A stretch of DNA of 64,000 bases from Actinoplanes palleronii (GCF_016862315.1 NZ_BOMS01000094.1:1-64000), one strand, 5' to 3'; shown: positions 17,351 to 26,100, numbered from the stretch's first letter. Notes: generated from the letters alone by a model not told the origin. Program-made: numbers and translations.

Positions 17351-17360
17351 GAAACGTTTC
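17351..17360. promoter_or_regulatory. Distal perfect operator GAAACGTTTC
   Basis: A perfect 10-bp palindrome about 190 bp upstream of the -35 box. It has the classic LacI/GalR consensus and could serve as an auxiliary looping site for the glycosidase operon. Confidence 0.6.
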
Positions 17361-17590
17361 GGCAGGTTTCTTAACTGTCAGCCGTGAAAACACGGATAAC
17401 GACACAAGTGAACATCTATTGACGTGGTCCGGTTGCCGGTCACACCACCGTCCCTGTCGGTGAAGGTGCACCGCCTGCGGTCACGGCTGGAGAACGCGCG
17501 GCAGATCGTCGCCGCACTCGGCACGACGTCCGAACCGGGCCGGTGCCCGGACGGCCGCCGAGCTGACCTGCGATTAGGCCGAAGCCATCA

Positions 17591-18571
17591 TCAATGGCCG
17601 GCCAGGCGGTCGCCGAGGTCGGAGCGGCGATACAGCACCGCGCGGCCGTGCCGGGCGCTGACCAGCAACCCGCCGGCCCGCAGCGCCCGCAGGTGCTGGT
17701 TGACCGCACTCGTCGTCACCCCGAGCCGGGCCGCTAGCTCGCTCGACGACGCCGGTGTCGCCAGCTGCACCAGCAGCCCGGCCCGATGCGCGCCGAGCAA
17801 CCCCGCGAGCGCGCCCGGCGCCGGCAGCGGCTGCGGTTCCCACAGCGTGCCCAGCCCCCGCGCCAGATAGATGATCATCGGGGGTTCGTCGGGGTGGATC
17901 GGGGTGGCGGCGCTGCTGGTCCACATCGACGGGACCAGGGTCAGCCCGTCGGCGGCCGGCCGGGTGTACTCGAGCCGGCTCCGGGGGTGGACCTCGACGG
18001 TGTCACCGGTGAGCCGGACCCGGCCGGCCAGTCCGGCCAGCATCACCGCCAGCCCGTGCTGGGCGATCTCCCGCCCGCGGAACGTGACGTCCCCTTCGAG
18101 CAGGGCTCGCATCCGCGGCCAGTGCGGGGCGAAGCACAGCTCCCAGTAGCCGGTGAGTGCCGCGACGATGCGGTCGAGCACGCCGGGGCCGCGCAGGGGC
18201 GCGGGCAACTCCTCGGAGCGCGGCGCCTCTCCGGCGGCATCCGGCCGGTAAAGCAGGCGCAGATCGCGGTCGACGATCCCGGGCGGCGTGCCGCGGATCG
18301 CCGTCAGCTCGTCCTCCAGCCGGGTCAGCGGTGACCACGGCCGGGGGGTGAGGAAGTCCGGCGTCCACAGCTGTTCGCTGACCAGCGCGAGCAGCAGGTC
18401 GGCGTCGAGCCGGTCGCGGACCCGGCGCATCTCCCGGATCCACGGCAGCTGCAGCGGGTAACGCCCCGGATCCCGCCACGCGTGCAACGACAGCACCAGC
18501 TCGTTGACCGGCGAGATCGCGAACCGGATCCCGCCCAGGTCCTGCCCGCCCAGCTGATAGCGCACAACCAT
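17591..18571 (-). CDS. DUF5937-type regulator with C-terminal ArsR-like helix-turn-helix
   Basis: 326 residues. A long N-terminal domain (F-A-I-S-P-V-N-E-L-V-L-S-L-H-A-W, then helical segments) is followed at about 250-325 by an ArsR-like winged helix: L-L-V-Q-L-A-T-P-A-S-S-S-E-L-A-A-R-L-G-V-T-T-S-A-V-N-Q-H-L. This arrangement is common in actinobacteria next to MFS genes and is usually annotated DUF5937. It probably controls the divergent transporter 56 nt away. The ATG start has TAGCGT 8 nt upstream, one more than the usual leaderless spacing in this window. Confidence 0.82.
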   Translation of the reverse strand: MVVRYQLGGQDLGGIRFAISPVNELVLSLHAWRDPGRYPLQLPWIREMRRVRDRLDADLLLALVSEQLWTPDFLTPRPWSPLTRLEDELTAIRGTPPGIVDRDLRLLYRPDAAGEAPRSEELPAPLRGPGVLDRIVAALTGYWELCFAPHWPRMRALLEGDVTFRGREIAQHGLAVMLAGLAGRVRLTGDTVEVHPRSRLEYTRPAADGLTLVPSMWTSSAATPIHPDEPPMIIYLARGLGTLWEPQPLPAPGALAGLLGAHRAGLLVQLATPASSSELAARLGVTTSAVNQHLRALRAGGLLVSARHGRAVLYRRSDLGDRLAGH

Positions 18572-18627
18572 GAAGCAGAACGCTACATCGTTCGCGGGCC
18601 GGCACCCCCGCCTGCGAGAACCATCGG

Positions 18628-19854
18628 GTGACAATCACCGGCCACAGCCCGATCGAACGCGCACTCACCCTCTCCATCGCGGCCTCCTCGCTCGCCAAGG
18701 GTGTGCTGTTCGGCGTCAGCGCACTGTTCTTCACCACCGTCATCGGGCTCTCCCCGGCCACCGTCGGGATCGGCCTGACCGTCGCCGGGGCGGCCGGGAT
18801 GGTGGCCGCGTTCAGCGCCGGGCACCTGTCCGACCGGTGCGGCGCGCGACGGATCCTGGCCGCGGCGACGGTCGTGCAGGGGGTGGCGCTCGCCGCGTAC
18901 TGCTCCGCGTCGTCCGCGCTGGCCTTCACGCTGATCGCCTGCGTGGCGGTCGGTGCGCAGGGCGCGCAACGCACCGCGCAGGCGACCCTACTCGCGCTGC
19001 ACTTCACCGGCCCGGACCGGGTCACCGTCCGCGCCCGCCTGCGGGTGGTCACCAACGTCTTCGTCGGCGTCGGGTCCGCGGCGGCCACCGTCGCGCTCGC
19101 CAGCGGCACGCCGGCCGGGTACCTGGTCGCGATGCTCGCGGCGTCCGCGCTGGTGCTGGCGTCGGCCGCGCCGCTGCGCCACCTTCCGGCGGGGCCTGTC
19201 GACGCGGCTATGAGTGATCCGGAACGGTCTGAGGCGACTCAGGGCCGTTCACCGTTGCGTGATTTCCGGTACGTCGGGATCGCCGCTCTCTACGGCGTGC
19301 TGACCATCCAGTTCGGGCTGCTCACCGTCGGGATGCCACTGTGGGTCACCCTGCACACCCAGGCCCCGGCCACCACTGTCGCGCTGCTGCTCGTGCTGAA
19401 CACGGTCCTGGTCGCGCTCTGCCAGGTGCCCGCTGCCCGGCTGGTGACGGGTGTGCGCGCGGCCGGCCGTACCGTGATGGGGTCTTCGGTGTTTTTGGTG
19501 TTGACCTGTCTTCTCTATGCCGCGGCGGGCCCGGTGCCCGCGCTGGCCGCGGTGACCCTGCTGGTCCTCGCGGTCCTGGCCGCCAGCGCCGCCGAGGTGC
19601 TCTCCGAGGCTGGCGAGTGGTCCCTCGCGTTCGACCTGGCCGACCCGCGCAGCGCCGGCGCGTATCAGGGCGTCAGCCAGACCGGTTTCGCGGCGGGCAC
19701 CATGCTCGCGCCCGCGGTCGTCACCGGCACCGCGATCGCCCACGGCACCCTCGGCTGGCTCCTGCTGGCCGCCCTGTTCCTCACCGCCGGCACCGCCACC
19801 CACCACCTGGCCACCCGCCCCCACCCGGCAACCGCAGCCCCGACACACCCCTGA
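18628..19854 (+). CDS. MFS transporter paired with a DUF5937-type regulator
   Basis: 408 residues, about twelve hydrophobic helices, with the MFS loop G-H-L-S-D-R-C-G-A-R-R between helices 2 and 3. Probably an efflux carrier; substrate unknown. GTG start. The divergent regulator suggests ligand-dependent control. The last codons (P-T-H-P-stop) lie in CACACCCCTGAACCCCAGCC, similar to a right arm of the hairpin family, and two complete hairpins follow 39 nt later. Confidence 0.86.
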   Translation: MTITGHSPIERALTLSIAASSLAKGVLFGVSALFFTTVIGLSPATVGIGLTVAGAAGMVAAFSAGHLSDRCGARRILAAATVVQGVALAAYCSASSALAFTLIACVAVGAQGAQRTAQATLLALHFTGPDRVTVRARLRVVTNVFVGVGSAAATVALASGTPAGYLVAMLAASALVLASAAPLRHLPAGPVDAAMSDPERSEATQGRSPLRDFRYVGIAALYGVLTIQFGLLTVGMPLWVTLHTQAPATTVALLLVLNTVLVALCQVPAARLVTGVRAAGRTVMGSSVFLVLTCLLYAAAGPVPALAAVTLLVLAVLAASAAEVLSEAGEWSLAFDLADPRSAGAYQGVSQTGFAAGTMLAPAVVTGTAIAHGTLGWLLLAALFLTAGTATHHLATRPHPATAAPTHP

Positions 19855-19892
19855 ACCCCAGCCAGGGACCGGAAAGCGCGCCACCACCGGAA

Positions 19893-20035
19893 CCCGGCTG
19901 GCGCTGAGGGGTGCCTCGGCAGTGTTGAGACACCCCTGGACACCAGCCGGGACCGCGAGTCGCGCCGCCACCGGAACCCGGCTGGTGCTGGCGGCTGTCT
20001 CGCGGGGCGCGAGGGGACCGTGGGCACCAGCCGGG
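19893..20035. repeat. Hairpin-family repeat H2, two tandem copies
   Basis: Copy a 19893-19951 and copy b 19977-20035 both open CCCGGCTGG and close CCAGCCGGG. They share the left flank CCACCGGAACCCGGCTGG, so the unit repeats every 84 nt. Copy a has the common inner arms AGGGGTGCCTC and GAGACACCCC; copy b has diverged in the inner stem with mostly compensated pairing. They lie between the convergent MFS and phosphotransferase genes. Confidence 0.82.
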
Positions 20036-20046
20036 GGTGGGGTGGG

Positions 20047-20784
20047 CTACAGCTGGGCTTTGAGGACGTCGATTTCGCAGCCTGGGGCGGACGGGTCGAA
20101 GCCGTTCTCGGAGAGCCAGCGGATCACCACGAGGCTGCGCAGGGACCACCAGGCACGGATCATGTCCGGGTCGGCGCCGGGGCCGTAGCCGCGGAGCACG
20201 TCGGTGAGGCGTTCCTCGTGGCCCAGGGTGAGGGTGGCCAGGTCGAACATGGGGTCACCGGGGGCGGCCTCGGACCAGTCGAGCACGCCGGTGAGTGCGT
20301 CGCCGTCGGTGAACACGTGGGTGAGCTGGAAATCGCCGTGGATGAACGCCGGGGTCCACGGCCGGAGCGCAGCCTCGGCGACCCGGCGGTTGCGGGTGAC
20401 CAGGGCGGTGGGCAGGACCGCGTTCGTGATGAGCCAGGTGTACTCGCGGTCGAGTTCGGACGCCCAGTCGTCGACGGTGCGGCCGGGCCAGGGCGGCAGC
20501 GACGTGTCGTGCAGCGTACGGGCGGCAGCGCCCGCGGCGGCCCACGCCGCCGGGGACGCGGGTGACGGTTCGCCGAGCACGCCGAGCGCGACCCCGGGCA
20601 GGGCGGCAAGGGCGAGCACCGGCGGCCTGCGCCACAGGATTTCGGGCGTCGGCAGCGGCGCCAGGGCCATCGCCGCGACCTCGGCATCGGTCCGCTTCTG
20701 ATCAGCGTCGACCTTCAGGAACACGTCACCGACGCGCAGGGTGGCGCGCTCCTGATGGGCGATGACGACCTCAATCGAATCCAC
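20047..20784 (-). CDS. Aminoglycoside phosphotransferase (APH)-family kinase
   Basis: 245 residues of the APH/choline-kinase fold. Catalytic loop F-I-H-G-D-F-Q-L-T-H-V-F and the metal-binding V-L-D-W-S-E-A segment are intact; the nucleotide-binding N-lobe lysine is in V-F-L-K-V-D. The substrate may be an aminoglycoside, a sugar or a small alcohol. GTG start with GACAAT 7 nt upstream (leaderless). Divergent from a LacI gene 48 bp away, with overlapping promoters. Confidence 0.82.
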   Translation of the reverse strand: MDSIEVVIAHQERATLRVGDVFLKVDADQKRTDAEVAAMALAPLPTPEILWRRPPVLALAALPGVALGVLGEPSPASPAAWAAAGAAARTLHDTSLPPWPGRTVDDWASELDREYTWLITNAVLPTALVTRNRRVAEAALRPWTPAFIHGDFQLTHVFTDGDALTGVLDWSEAAPGDPMFDLATLTLGHEERLTDVLRGYGPGADPDMIRAWWSLRSLVVIRWLSENGFDPSAPGCEIDVLKAQL

Positions 20785-20791
20785 GCCGGTA

Positions 20792-20826
20792 ATTGTCGCT
20801 GCCGGACGGGCAGGACTGTGTACCGT
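20792..20826. promoter_or_regulatory. Overlapping divergent leaderless promoters
   Basis: GACAAT (20797-20792, minus) is 7 nt before the APH start and TACCGT (20821-20826, plus) is 6 nt before the LacI start. The two promoters share the same 50 bp, so transcription of one gene must interfere with the other. Confidence 0.6.
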
Positions 20827-20832
20827 GGCGGG

Positions 20833-21792
20833 ATGCCCGACGGTGGGAGCAGACGCGTCACCATCCGGGACGTGGCGCGGGTGGCGGGGGTTTCGCACGC
20901 GACCGTGTCGCGGGTGCTGAACGGTGGGCGGGACGTCAGCGTGACCGCGCGGCGGGCGGTGGACCGGGCGCTGAAGCGGACCGGGTACACGCCGAACCAC
21001 CACGCCCGGCAGCTCGCCGGGGCGCGGCCGGACAGCGTCGGGTTCTTGAACTGTGTGGACGTCTCTCAGCTGTTCGCGGACACCAACATCAACCGGCTGT
21101 GGCTGGGCTGCACGCAGGCGCTCGCCGACCAGGGGATCATGCTGGTCCTGCCGGTCGGGGCGGGGGCGGCGCGGGCCGTCGACGCGGTGCTGATGTTCTC
21201 GGCGCGGGAGGCGGACCTGGGTGACAGCCCGCTGCCGCTGGTCGCCTGCGGGACGCCGGTGGGGCACGAGGGCGAGATCGCGTACGTGACGTCCGACGAC
21301 CGGGGCGGCGCCCGGCAGATGGTGGCCTACCTGCGCGAGAGCGGGCGGCGGCGGATCGCGACGGTCACCGGGCCACTGGACCTGCCGAGCGGGATGTTGC
21401 GGCTGGCCGGGTACCGGGACGTGGTCGGTGTGGTCGATCCGGGACTCGTCGTTGCGGGCGATTATTCGTACCAGAGCGGGGTTGTCGCCGCGGAGCGGCT
21501 GTTGCGGCAGGCGCCGGACCTGGACGCGGTCTTCGTCGCGTCGGACCTGATGGCGGTCGGTGTGATCGACGCGCTGACCCGGGCCGGGCGGCGGGTGCCG
21601 GAGGACGTGGCGGTCGGCGGGTTCGACGACGCGCCGGTGGCCCGCCGGACGTGGCCGCCGCTGACCACGGTCCGGCAGGCCTGGGAGCGGATCCCGGGCG
21701 AGCTGGTGCGGCAGTTGTGGCGGCAGGTGGACGGGGACGGCCCGTCCGGCGTGGTCCTGCCGGTGGAGCTGACGGTGCGCGCCTCGGCGTGA
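20833..21792 (+). CDS. LacI-family transcriptional regulator
   Basis: 319 residues. The N-terminal helix-turn-helix V-T-I-R-D-V-A-R-V-A-G-V-S-H-A-T-V-S-R-V-L-N and hinge are followed by a periplasmic-binding-like effector domain, a little shorter than average. The late V-A-V-G-G-F-D-D-A-P segment is typical. ATG start with TACCGT 6 nt upstream. It is a candidate regulator of the glycosidase operon 4 kb away, but nothing links them directly; self-control and control of the APH gene are equally possible. Confidence 0.86.
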   Translation: MPDGGSRRVTIRDVARVAGVSHATVSRVLNGGRDVSVTARRAVDRALKRTGYTPNHHARQLAGARPDSVGFLNCVDVSQLFADTNINRLWLGCTQALADQGIMLVLPVGAGAARAVDAVLMFSAREADLGDSPLPLVACGTPVGHEGEIAYVTSDDRGGARQMVAYLRESGRRRIATVTGPLDLPSGMLRLAGYRDVVGVVDPGLVVAGDYSYQSGVVAAERLLRQAPDLDAVFVASDLMAVGVIDALTRAGRRVPEDVAVGGFDDAPVARRTWPPLTTVRQAWERIPGELVRQLWRQVDGDGPSGVVLPVELTVRASA

Positions 21793-21799
21793 GCGATTC

Positions 21800-22234
21800 T
21801 CAGTCGAACTGGAGGCTCTGGCCGTAGACGTGGGTGACCTTGAGGGCGAGCAGGACGCGGCGGTCGCTGACCATCACGGAGCGGTACTCGTCCCAGTCCG
21901 GGTGCTCGCCGGAGGCCTTGCGGAAGTAGTCGACGAGCGCCTCCACCTCCGGCCCGTGCGGATCGTCGCCGGGGCCGATCAGCGTGACGTCACCGTCGGC
22001 GGTCGCCCAGGAGCGGCCGTCCGCGCCGGTCACCTCGATGGCCGCGCGCGGGTCACGGCGCAGGTTCTGGGTCTTGGCCCGTCCCTCGGTGACCGAGACG
22101 TAGATCGTCTCGGCCGCCCGGTCGTAGAACGGCAGAATCGGTGAGAGCTGCGGGCGCCCGTCCTTGCGGAGCGTGGCGAGGATCCCGAGTCGGCTGTCCG
22201 CGATCAGTGCCCGCGGATCGAAAACGCTGGTCAT
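21800..22234 (-). CDS. PPOX-class split-barrel flavin/F420-binding protein
   Basis: 144 residues. Split-barrel features: L-A-T-L-R-K-D-G-R-P-Q-L-S-P-I-L-P-F, then I-Y-V-S-V-T-E-G-R-A-K-T-Q-N-L-R-R-D-P-R-A-A-I-E-V, as in the small F420-dependent PPOX-like enzymes of actinobacteria. The K-T-x-N-L-x-R-D-P stretch contacts the cofactor phosphate in the family. Probably an F420-dependent reductase of unknown substrate. Ends 7 nt from the LacI gene (convergent). Confidence 0.82.
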   Translation of the reverse strand: MTSVFDPRALIADSRLGILATLRKDGRPQLSPILPFYDRAAETIYVSVTEGRAKTQNLRRDPRAAIEVTGADGRSWATADGDVTLIGPGDDPHGPEVEALVDYFRKASGEHPDWDEYRSVMVSDRRVLLALKVTHVYGQSLQFD

Positions 22235-22299
22235 ATCTGTCGCCAAGTCCGTTCTCACCGCCGGTATTCCGAAGGTCACCGTTCGGCTAGCCTCCGGGC

Positions 22300-23274
22300 G
22301 TGTACTTCGTTTACCGATCGCATTACGAAGGTCCGCTGGGCAAGCTGGTCCGGCGGCTGCCGGATGCCACCGTGCTGGGCTGGTTCCGCCGGGGCTGGGA
22401 CTGCGCCGGTCCGCGGGCGTGGGTCGTCGGCGAGCTCGGTGTCCACGTCTACGGGCTGAGCTCGATCTTCGAGGCGGCTCGCCGGCATCAGCTGCCGCGG
22501 CCCGAGACGACCGATCAGCTTCGGACACTGTTGCACGAGCATCTGTACGTGGAGGGCGACCGGGACTACATCCGGCTCGACGAGCACAGCCTGCGGGTGC
22601 GCACCGATGACGACGAGGTCGAGCTCGCCTACTTCTTCCTCGATGACGTGATCGTGGCGGAGCGGCCGGAACGGCTCGCTTATCTCGTACACGAGAAGTG
22701 GCCGTTGCCGGACGGACCCGGCGGTGAGCCGGATGCCGCGATCACGACGTATGCGATGTTCTTGACCTTTTATGACGGCGCGAGTCTGGAAATCGAGCCG
22801 GTGGTCGCTTTCCCCGGAGTCGGCCTGGGGGATCTGGCGGCGGAGCTGCGGTGCGGTGATCGGGCGGAGTGGCCGGCGGAGTTGCGTGTGCTCGCGGCCC
22901 TGACTCCCGACGCTGCGGATCCCGGCCGGCTTCCGCTGTGGGGCGAGCCGACGCCGGCCGCGGATCCGCTGTTCGTGGCGTTGCAGCGGGCCAACCGCTG
23001 GCCGGGGTTTGATTTGAGCGCCGACGGGCCGCTGTCTGAGGCGCAGCTGGCCGAGGCCGACGCATTGGTGGCGAAGGCGACGTTCACCAGCGGGCGGCGG
23101 CCCGAGGCGTCGCTGATCCGGGTCGGTCAGGGGCTCGCGCAGGTGGCCATGCACTGCAGTGCCGATTTCGGGTATCAGCAGTGGTTCCTGTTCGACAGCC
23201 GGTGGGTCGCCGCCCACCCCGGCCTGGCCGCGTCGCTGCTGCACTACGCCGAGGACTGGGATCCGCTGTCGTGA
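22300..23274 (+). CDS. Protein of unknown function (324 aa)
   Basis: Not recognised. 324 residues, acidic, no signal peptide or membrane helix. It begins M-Y-F-V-Y-R-S-H-Y-E-G-P and has an aromatic-rich C-terminus (Y-Q-Q-W-F-L-F-D-S-R-W). The GTG start is supported by TAGCCT 6 nt upstream. It lies 58 nt before the cpREC gene, which has its own -10 box, so an operon is possible but not required. Codon use matches its neighbours. Confidence 0.68.
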   Translation: MYFVYRSHYEGPLGKLVRRLPDATVLGWFRRGWDCAGPRAWVVGELGVHVYGLSSIFEAARRHQLPRPETTDQLRTLLHEHLYVEGDRDYIRLDEHSLRVRTDDDEVELAYFFLDDVIVAERPERLAYLVHEKWPLPDGPGGEPDAAITTYAMFLTFYDGASLEIEPVVAFPGVGLGDLAAELRCGDRAEWPAELRVLAALTPDAADPGRLPLWGEPTPAADPLFVALQRANRWPGFDLSADGPLSEAQLAEADALVAKATFTSGRRPEASLIRVGQGLAQVAMHCSADFGYQQWFLFDSRWVAAHPGLAASLLHYAEDWDPLS

Positions 23275-23332
23275 CCACGGGCGCCGGACGTATCCGGGAA
23301 ATCCGTTTCCGGGGTGGCTCGATAATCGATGC

Positions 23333-23677
23333 ATGAAGCTGCTGATCGACGACCTGCGGTCATTCGTCGACGGGCGGGTCGCGGAGGTGGCGCGGACCAG
23401 CGCGGACGGGGTGGCGCTGCTCGATCGGCACCGGGACGACCCGCTCGACGAGGTGTGGCTCGATCACGACCTGGGCGGGGACGACACCATCTGGCCGGTG
23501 GTGGAGGTGCTGGAGCGGGCCGCGTTCGACGGGCGCCCGTACGACATCGGTCTGATTCTGATCCATTCGGCGAACCCGTCCGGAGCGGCGAAGATGAGTC
23601 AGGCCCTGCGGCACTGGGGTTACCGGGTGCGGCTCGCGTCCGGCTCCCCCGCGGTCGGTTATGTCGACCCGGCATGA
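23333..23677 (+). CDS. Cyclic-phosphate-processing receiver (cpREC)-like protein
   Basis: 114 residues. A minimal receiver-like fold: K-L-L-I-D-D-L-R at the first strand, D-E-V-W-L-D-H-D-L-G-G-D-D at strand 3 and I-L-I-H-S-A-N-P-S-G-A-A-K-M at strand 4. This matches the family annotated as cyclic-phosphate processing receiver, thought from comparative genomics to act on cyclic phosphate ends of RNA. ATG start 6 nt after GATAAT. Its stop overlaps the nitrilase start (ATGA), so the two are coupled. Confidence 0.75.
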   Translation: MKLLIDDLRSFVDGRVAEVARTSADGVALLDRHRDDPLDEVWLDHDLGGDDTIWPVVEVLERAAFDGRPYDIGLILIHSANPSGAAKMSQALRHWGYRVRLASGSPAVGYVDPA

Positions 23678-24414
23678 AGGTCGCCGCCTGCCAGACCGCG
23701 GAAATCCTCGGCGACGTGGACGCGGCGGTGCGCGTGGTGCGGGACTTCGCCACCCGCACCGACGCTGACCTGCTGCTGTTCCCGGAGTGCTTCCTGCAGG
23801 GTTACCTCGTCACCGAGGAGCACGTGCGGGCCGCGGCGGCCGAGCTCGCCTCACCCGGTTTCGGCGCGGTGCTGGCGCGGCTCGCGGACCTGCGGCCGAT
23901 GATCGTCCTCGGCGTGATCGAACGCGCCGGCGACCGTTTCCACAACACCGCCGTGGTGATCAAACACGGACAGGTGCTGGGGCGGTATCGCAAGACCTTC
24001 CTGACCGCCGGAGAGTCGATCTTCACGGCGGGCGACGACTACCCAGTCTTCGACTGTCACGGCGTGCGGTTCGGGATCAACATCTGCTACGACACGCAGT
24101 TCCGGGAAGCGGCGGCCGCCGTCGCCGCCGGTGGGGCCCGGCTGCTGCTGGTGCCGGCGCAGAACATGCTGCGCCGCGACTCGGCCCGGCACTGGGAACA
24201 CCGCCATCACCCGATCCGCGCCCGCCGCGCCCGGGAGACCGGCCTGTGGCTGATCTCCGCGGACGTGACCGGCGAACGGCCGCCGGACCGGCTCGCGCTC
24301 GGGCCGACCTCGGTCATCGACCCGGCGGGCCGGCTGGTCGCCCACGTGCCCACCGGCACGACCGGCCTGGTCACCGCGGACCTCACACCCGGGCCGGGTA
24401 CTGCGGGACGGTGA
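23674..24414 (+). CDS. Nitrilase/carbon-nitrogen hydrolase-family amidase
   Basis: 246 residues with the full catalytic triad: Glu38 (L-F-P-E-C), Lys107 (Y-R-K-T-F) and Cys138 (N-I-C-Y-D). A soluble amidase or nitrilase; substrate unknown. Translationally coupled to the cpREC gene by a 4-nt overlap. Its last 32 nt overlap the 3' end of the convergent FAD monooxygenase gene, so both stop codons lie in each other's reading frames. Confidence 0.86.
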   Translation: MKVAACQTAEILGDVDAAVRVVRDFATRTDADLLLFPECFLQGYLVTEEHVRAAAAELASPGFGAVLARLADLRPMIVLGVIERAGDRFHNTAVVIKHGQVLGRYRKTFLTAGESIFTAGDDYPVFDCHGVRFGINICYDTQFREAAAAVAAGGARLLLVPAQNMLRRDSARHWEHRHHPIRARRARETGLWLISADVTGERPPDRLALGPTSVIDPAGRLVAHVPTGTTGLVTADLTPGPGTAGR

Positions 24415-25585
24415 ACTCGTCGGCCGGTGGGGTGAACAGGCTGCCACCGAGCCGGCGGCCCGGCCCGCTCCCGGCGATCCGCAAGCCGGTCTGCAGCACC
24501 CGCACACCGAGGCCGCTCATCGGCGTCGCGACGCGTGGGACGCCCGGCGGGAGCTTCTGCGCCTTGGCGACGTACGGCCGGAGCAGCGCCTCGTACGACC
24601 GGAACGCCTCGCGATGATCACCCCGGGTGGCGATCTCGCCGGCCAGCACGTACGCGCCGGTGAGTGACAGGCTCGTGCCCATGCCGCTGACCGGGGACGC
24701 GCAGTACGCCGCGTCGCCGACCAGCGCCACCCGGCCCCGGGACCACGACTCGGCGTACACCTGGGCGGTCCGCTGCAGGTAGAAGTCGGAGTGATCCGCG
24801 GCGAACGCGTCCAGGATCCGCGCGGACTGCCACCCGCCGTCGGCGAACACGTCACGCAGCACCGCGATCTGGCGCTCCGGATCGAGGTCCTCGTGACCGC
24901 TCGGCGGCGCGAGGAACGAGAGCGACGCCCGCGTGGTGCCGACGTTGTCCGGACGCAGCATCGTCGCCCGGCCGCGCCCCGCCACGCACCAGCGCCACCA
25001 CCTGTCGTCGGAGGCGATCCGCGGGATCGTCCCGTACGCGGTGTACTGCCCCAGGTCGCGCACCCGCACGGTGTCGCCGAAGAGCAGCCGCCGGGTCCGC
25101 GAGCCGATCCCCTCGGCGATCACGACGAGGTCGAACCGCCGCGCCGGCCCCCGGGCAAAATCGACCTCGACGCCGTGTTCGTCCTCCCGCACGGCGGTGA
25201 TCTGGTCGTCGTACACGTACTCGGTGGTGCCGGCGGTCTGCTCGACCAGCAGCCGGACCAGCTCGCCGCGCAGGATCTCCAGCTCCGCGGTCGCGCCGTC
25301 GCTGTCGCCGATCCCGGCCGGGAATTCCGCGAGGGTACGTCCGCGCCGGTCCAGGAAGCGGGTACCGACCTCACCGGTGCCTGCCTCGGCGATCGCGCCC
25401 TCGAGGCCCATCAGCCGGGCGACCTGCCGGCCCGCGCCACGGACGTCGACGTTCTGCCCGGAGGCGCGCAGCGCGGGCGCCCGCTCGACCACGGTGGCCC
25501 GCCAGCCGTAGCGGTGCAGCCAGTACGCGAGCGCGGGTCCGGTGATCCCGGCGCCCGAGATGAGAATGGAACCGCGGCCGGTCAT
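24383..25585 (-). CDS. FAD-dependent monooxygenase (aromatic hydroxylase type)
   Basis: 400 residues. Dinucleotide motif I-S-G-A-G-I-T-G-P-A-L-A at residues 9-20 and the FAD-ribityl motif R-V-A-L-V-G-D-A-A-Y-C-A-S-P near residue 290 place it with Tet(X)/PHBH-like monooxygenases. NADPH-dependent hydroxylation of an aromatic or polyketide-like molecule, or its inactivation, is likely. SD AGGAG 8 nt before ATG. Divergent from a MarR repressor with two dyads between them, suggesting substrate-induced expression. Confidence 0.88.
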   Translation of the reverse strand: MTGRGSILISGAGITGPALAYWLHRYGWRATVVERAPALRASGQNVDVRGAGRQVARLMGLEGAIAEAGTGEVGTRFLDRRGRTLAEFPAGIGDSDGATAELEILRGELVRLLVEQTAGTTEYVYDDQITAVREDEHGVEVDFARGPARRFDLVVIAEGIGSRTRRLLFGDTVRVRDLGQYTAYGTIPRIASDDRWWRWCVAGRGRATMLRPDNVGTTRASLSFLAPPSGHEDLDPERQIAVLRDVFADGGWQSARILDAFAADHSDFYLQRTAQVYAESWSRGRVALVGDAAYCASPVSGMGTSLSLTGAYVLAGEIATRGDHREAFRSYEALLRPYVAKAQKLPPGVPRVATPMSGLGVRVLQTGLRIAGSGPGRRLGGSLFTPPADEFTVPQYPARV

Positions 25586-25613
25586 GCGACACTCCTGACG
25601 TCGGAACTAATCG

Positions 25614-25637
25614 CTAAGCAGCTTAGCTACTAAGTAG
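25614..25637. promoter_or_regulatory. Twin MarR operator dyads
   Basis: CTAAGCAGCTTAG (25614-25626) and CTACTAAGTAG (25627-25637) are both perfect odd-length palindromes and directly abut. They sit between the divergent monooxygenase and marR genes and share CTAAG/CTTAG half sites. The size and position fit a MarR dimer pair. Confidence 0.72.
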
Positions 25638-25689
25638 GTGAAAGACCATCTCTGCCCCGACGGACGGGTTCGACAACCCGTCGCCCACC

Positions 25690-26100
25690 ATGATCGCCGT
25701 ACGTGCCCTGGTCACCGAGGCCGTCGCGTTGCGGCGGACGCTGTCCCGGCGATCCGGGCTGACCGAGACCGAGCTGGACGCCCTCGATCACCTGGTGGAG
25801 TCGCCGTCGACGCCCAGCGAGCTGGCCCGGCTCCTCGACGTCAGCACCGCGGCCTCGACCGGCGTGGTGGACCGTCTCGAACGCCGGGGCCACGTGGAAC
25901 GCCGCAAGCACCCCACCGACCGGCGGCGCCTCGAGATCCACGTCACCGACGACGGCCGCGCCGAACTGCTGCGCCACCTCACCCCCATGCTGCACGCTCT
26001 GACCGAACTCGATCAGCGGATGACGCCGGATGAGCGGGAGACGGTGATCCGTTTCCTGAGCGGGGCGCAGGCGGCGTTCCGGGCGGTGGAGGGATCGTGA
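25690..26100 (+). CDS. MarR-family regulator
   Basis: 136 residues, typical. The winged helix runs from L-T-E-T-E-L-D-A-L through S-E-L-A-R-L-L-D-V-S-T-A-A-S-T-G-V-V-D-R-L-E-R-R-G-H-V to the wing D-R-R-R-L-E-I-H-V-T. It probably represses the divergent monooxygenase and itself through the dyads at 25614-25637. No clear SD before the ATG; a perfect CGGGTT-cgac-AACCCG hairpin sits just upstream. The stop overlaps the next start (GTGA). Confidence 0.88.
   Translation: MIAVRALVTEAVALRRTLSRRSGLTETELDALDHLVESPSTPSELARLLDVSTAASTGVVDRLERRGHVERRKHPTDRRRLEIHVTDDGRAELLRHLTPMLHALTELDQRMTPDERETVIRFLSGAQAAFRAVEGS

Larger units (their letters stand above)
16933..17590. other. 658-bp intergenic region upstream of the glycosidase operon
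   Basis: No gene is supported here. The region holds the promoter, three LacI-type operator sequences and a roughly 200-nt transcribed leader. The part from 17400 to 17590 shows no clear signal and includes the downstream flank of the DUF5937-type regulator gene, which ends at 17591. Confidence 0.7.
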
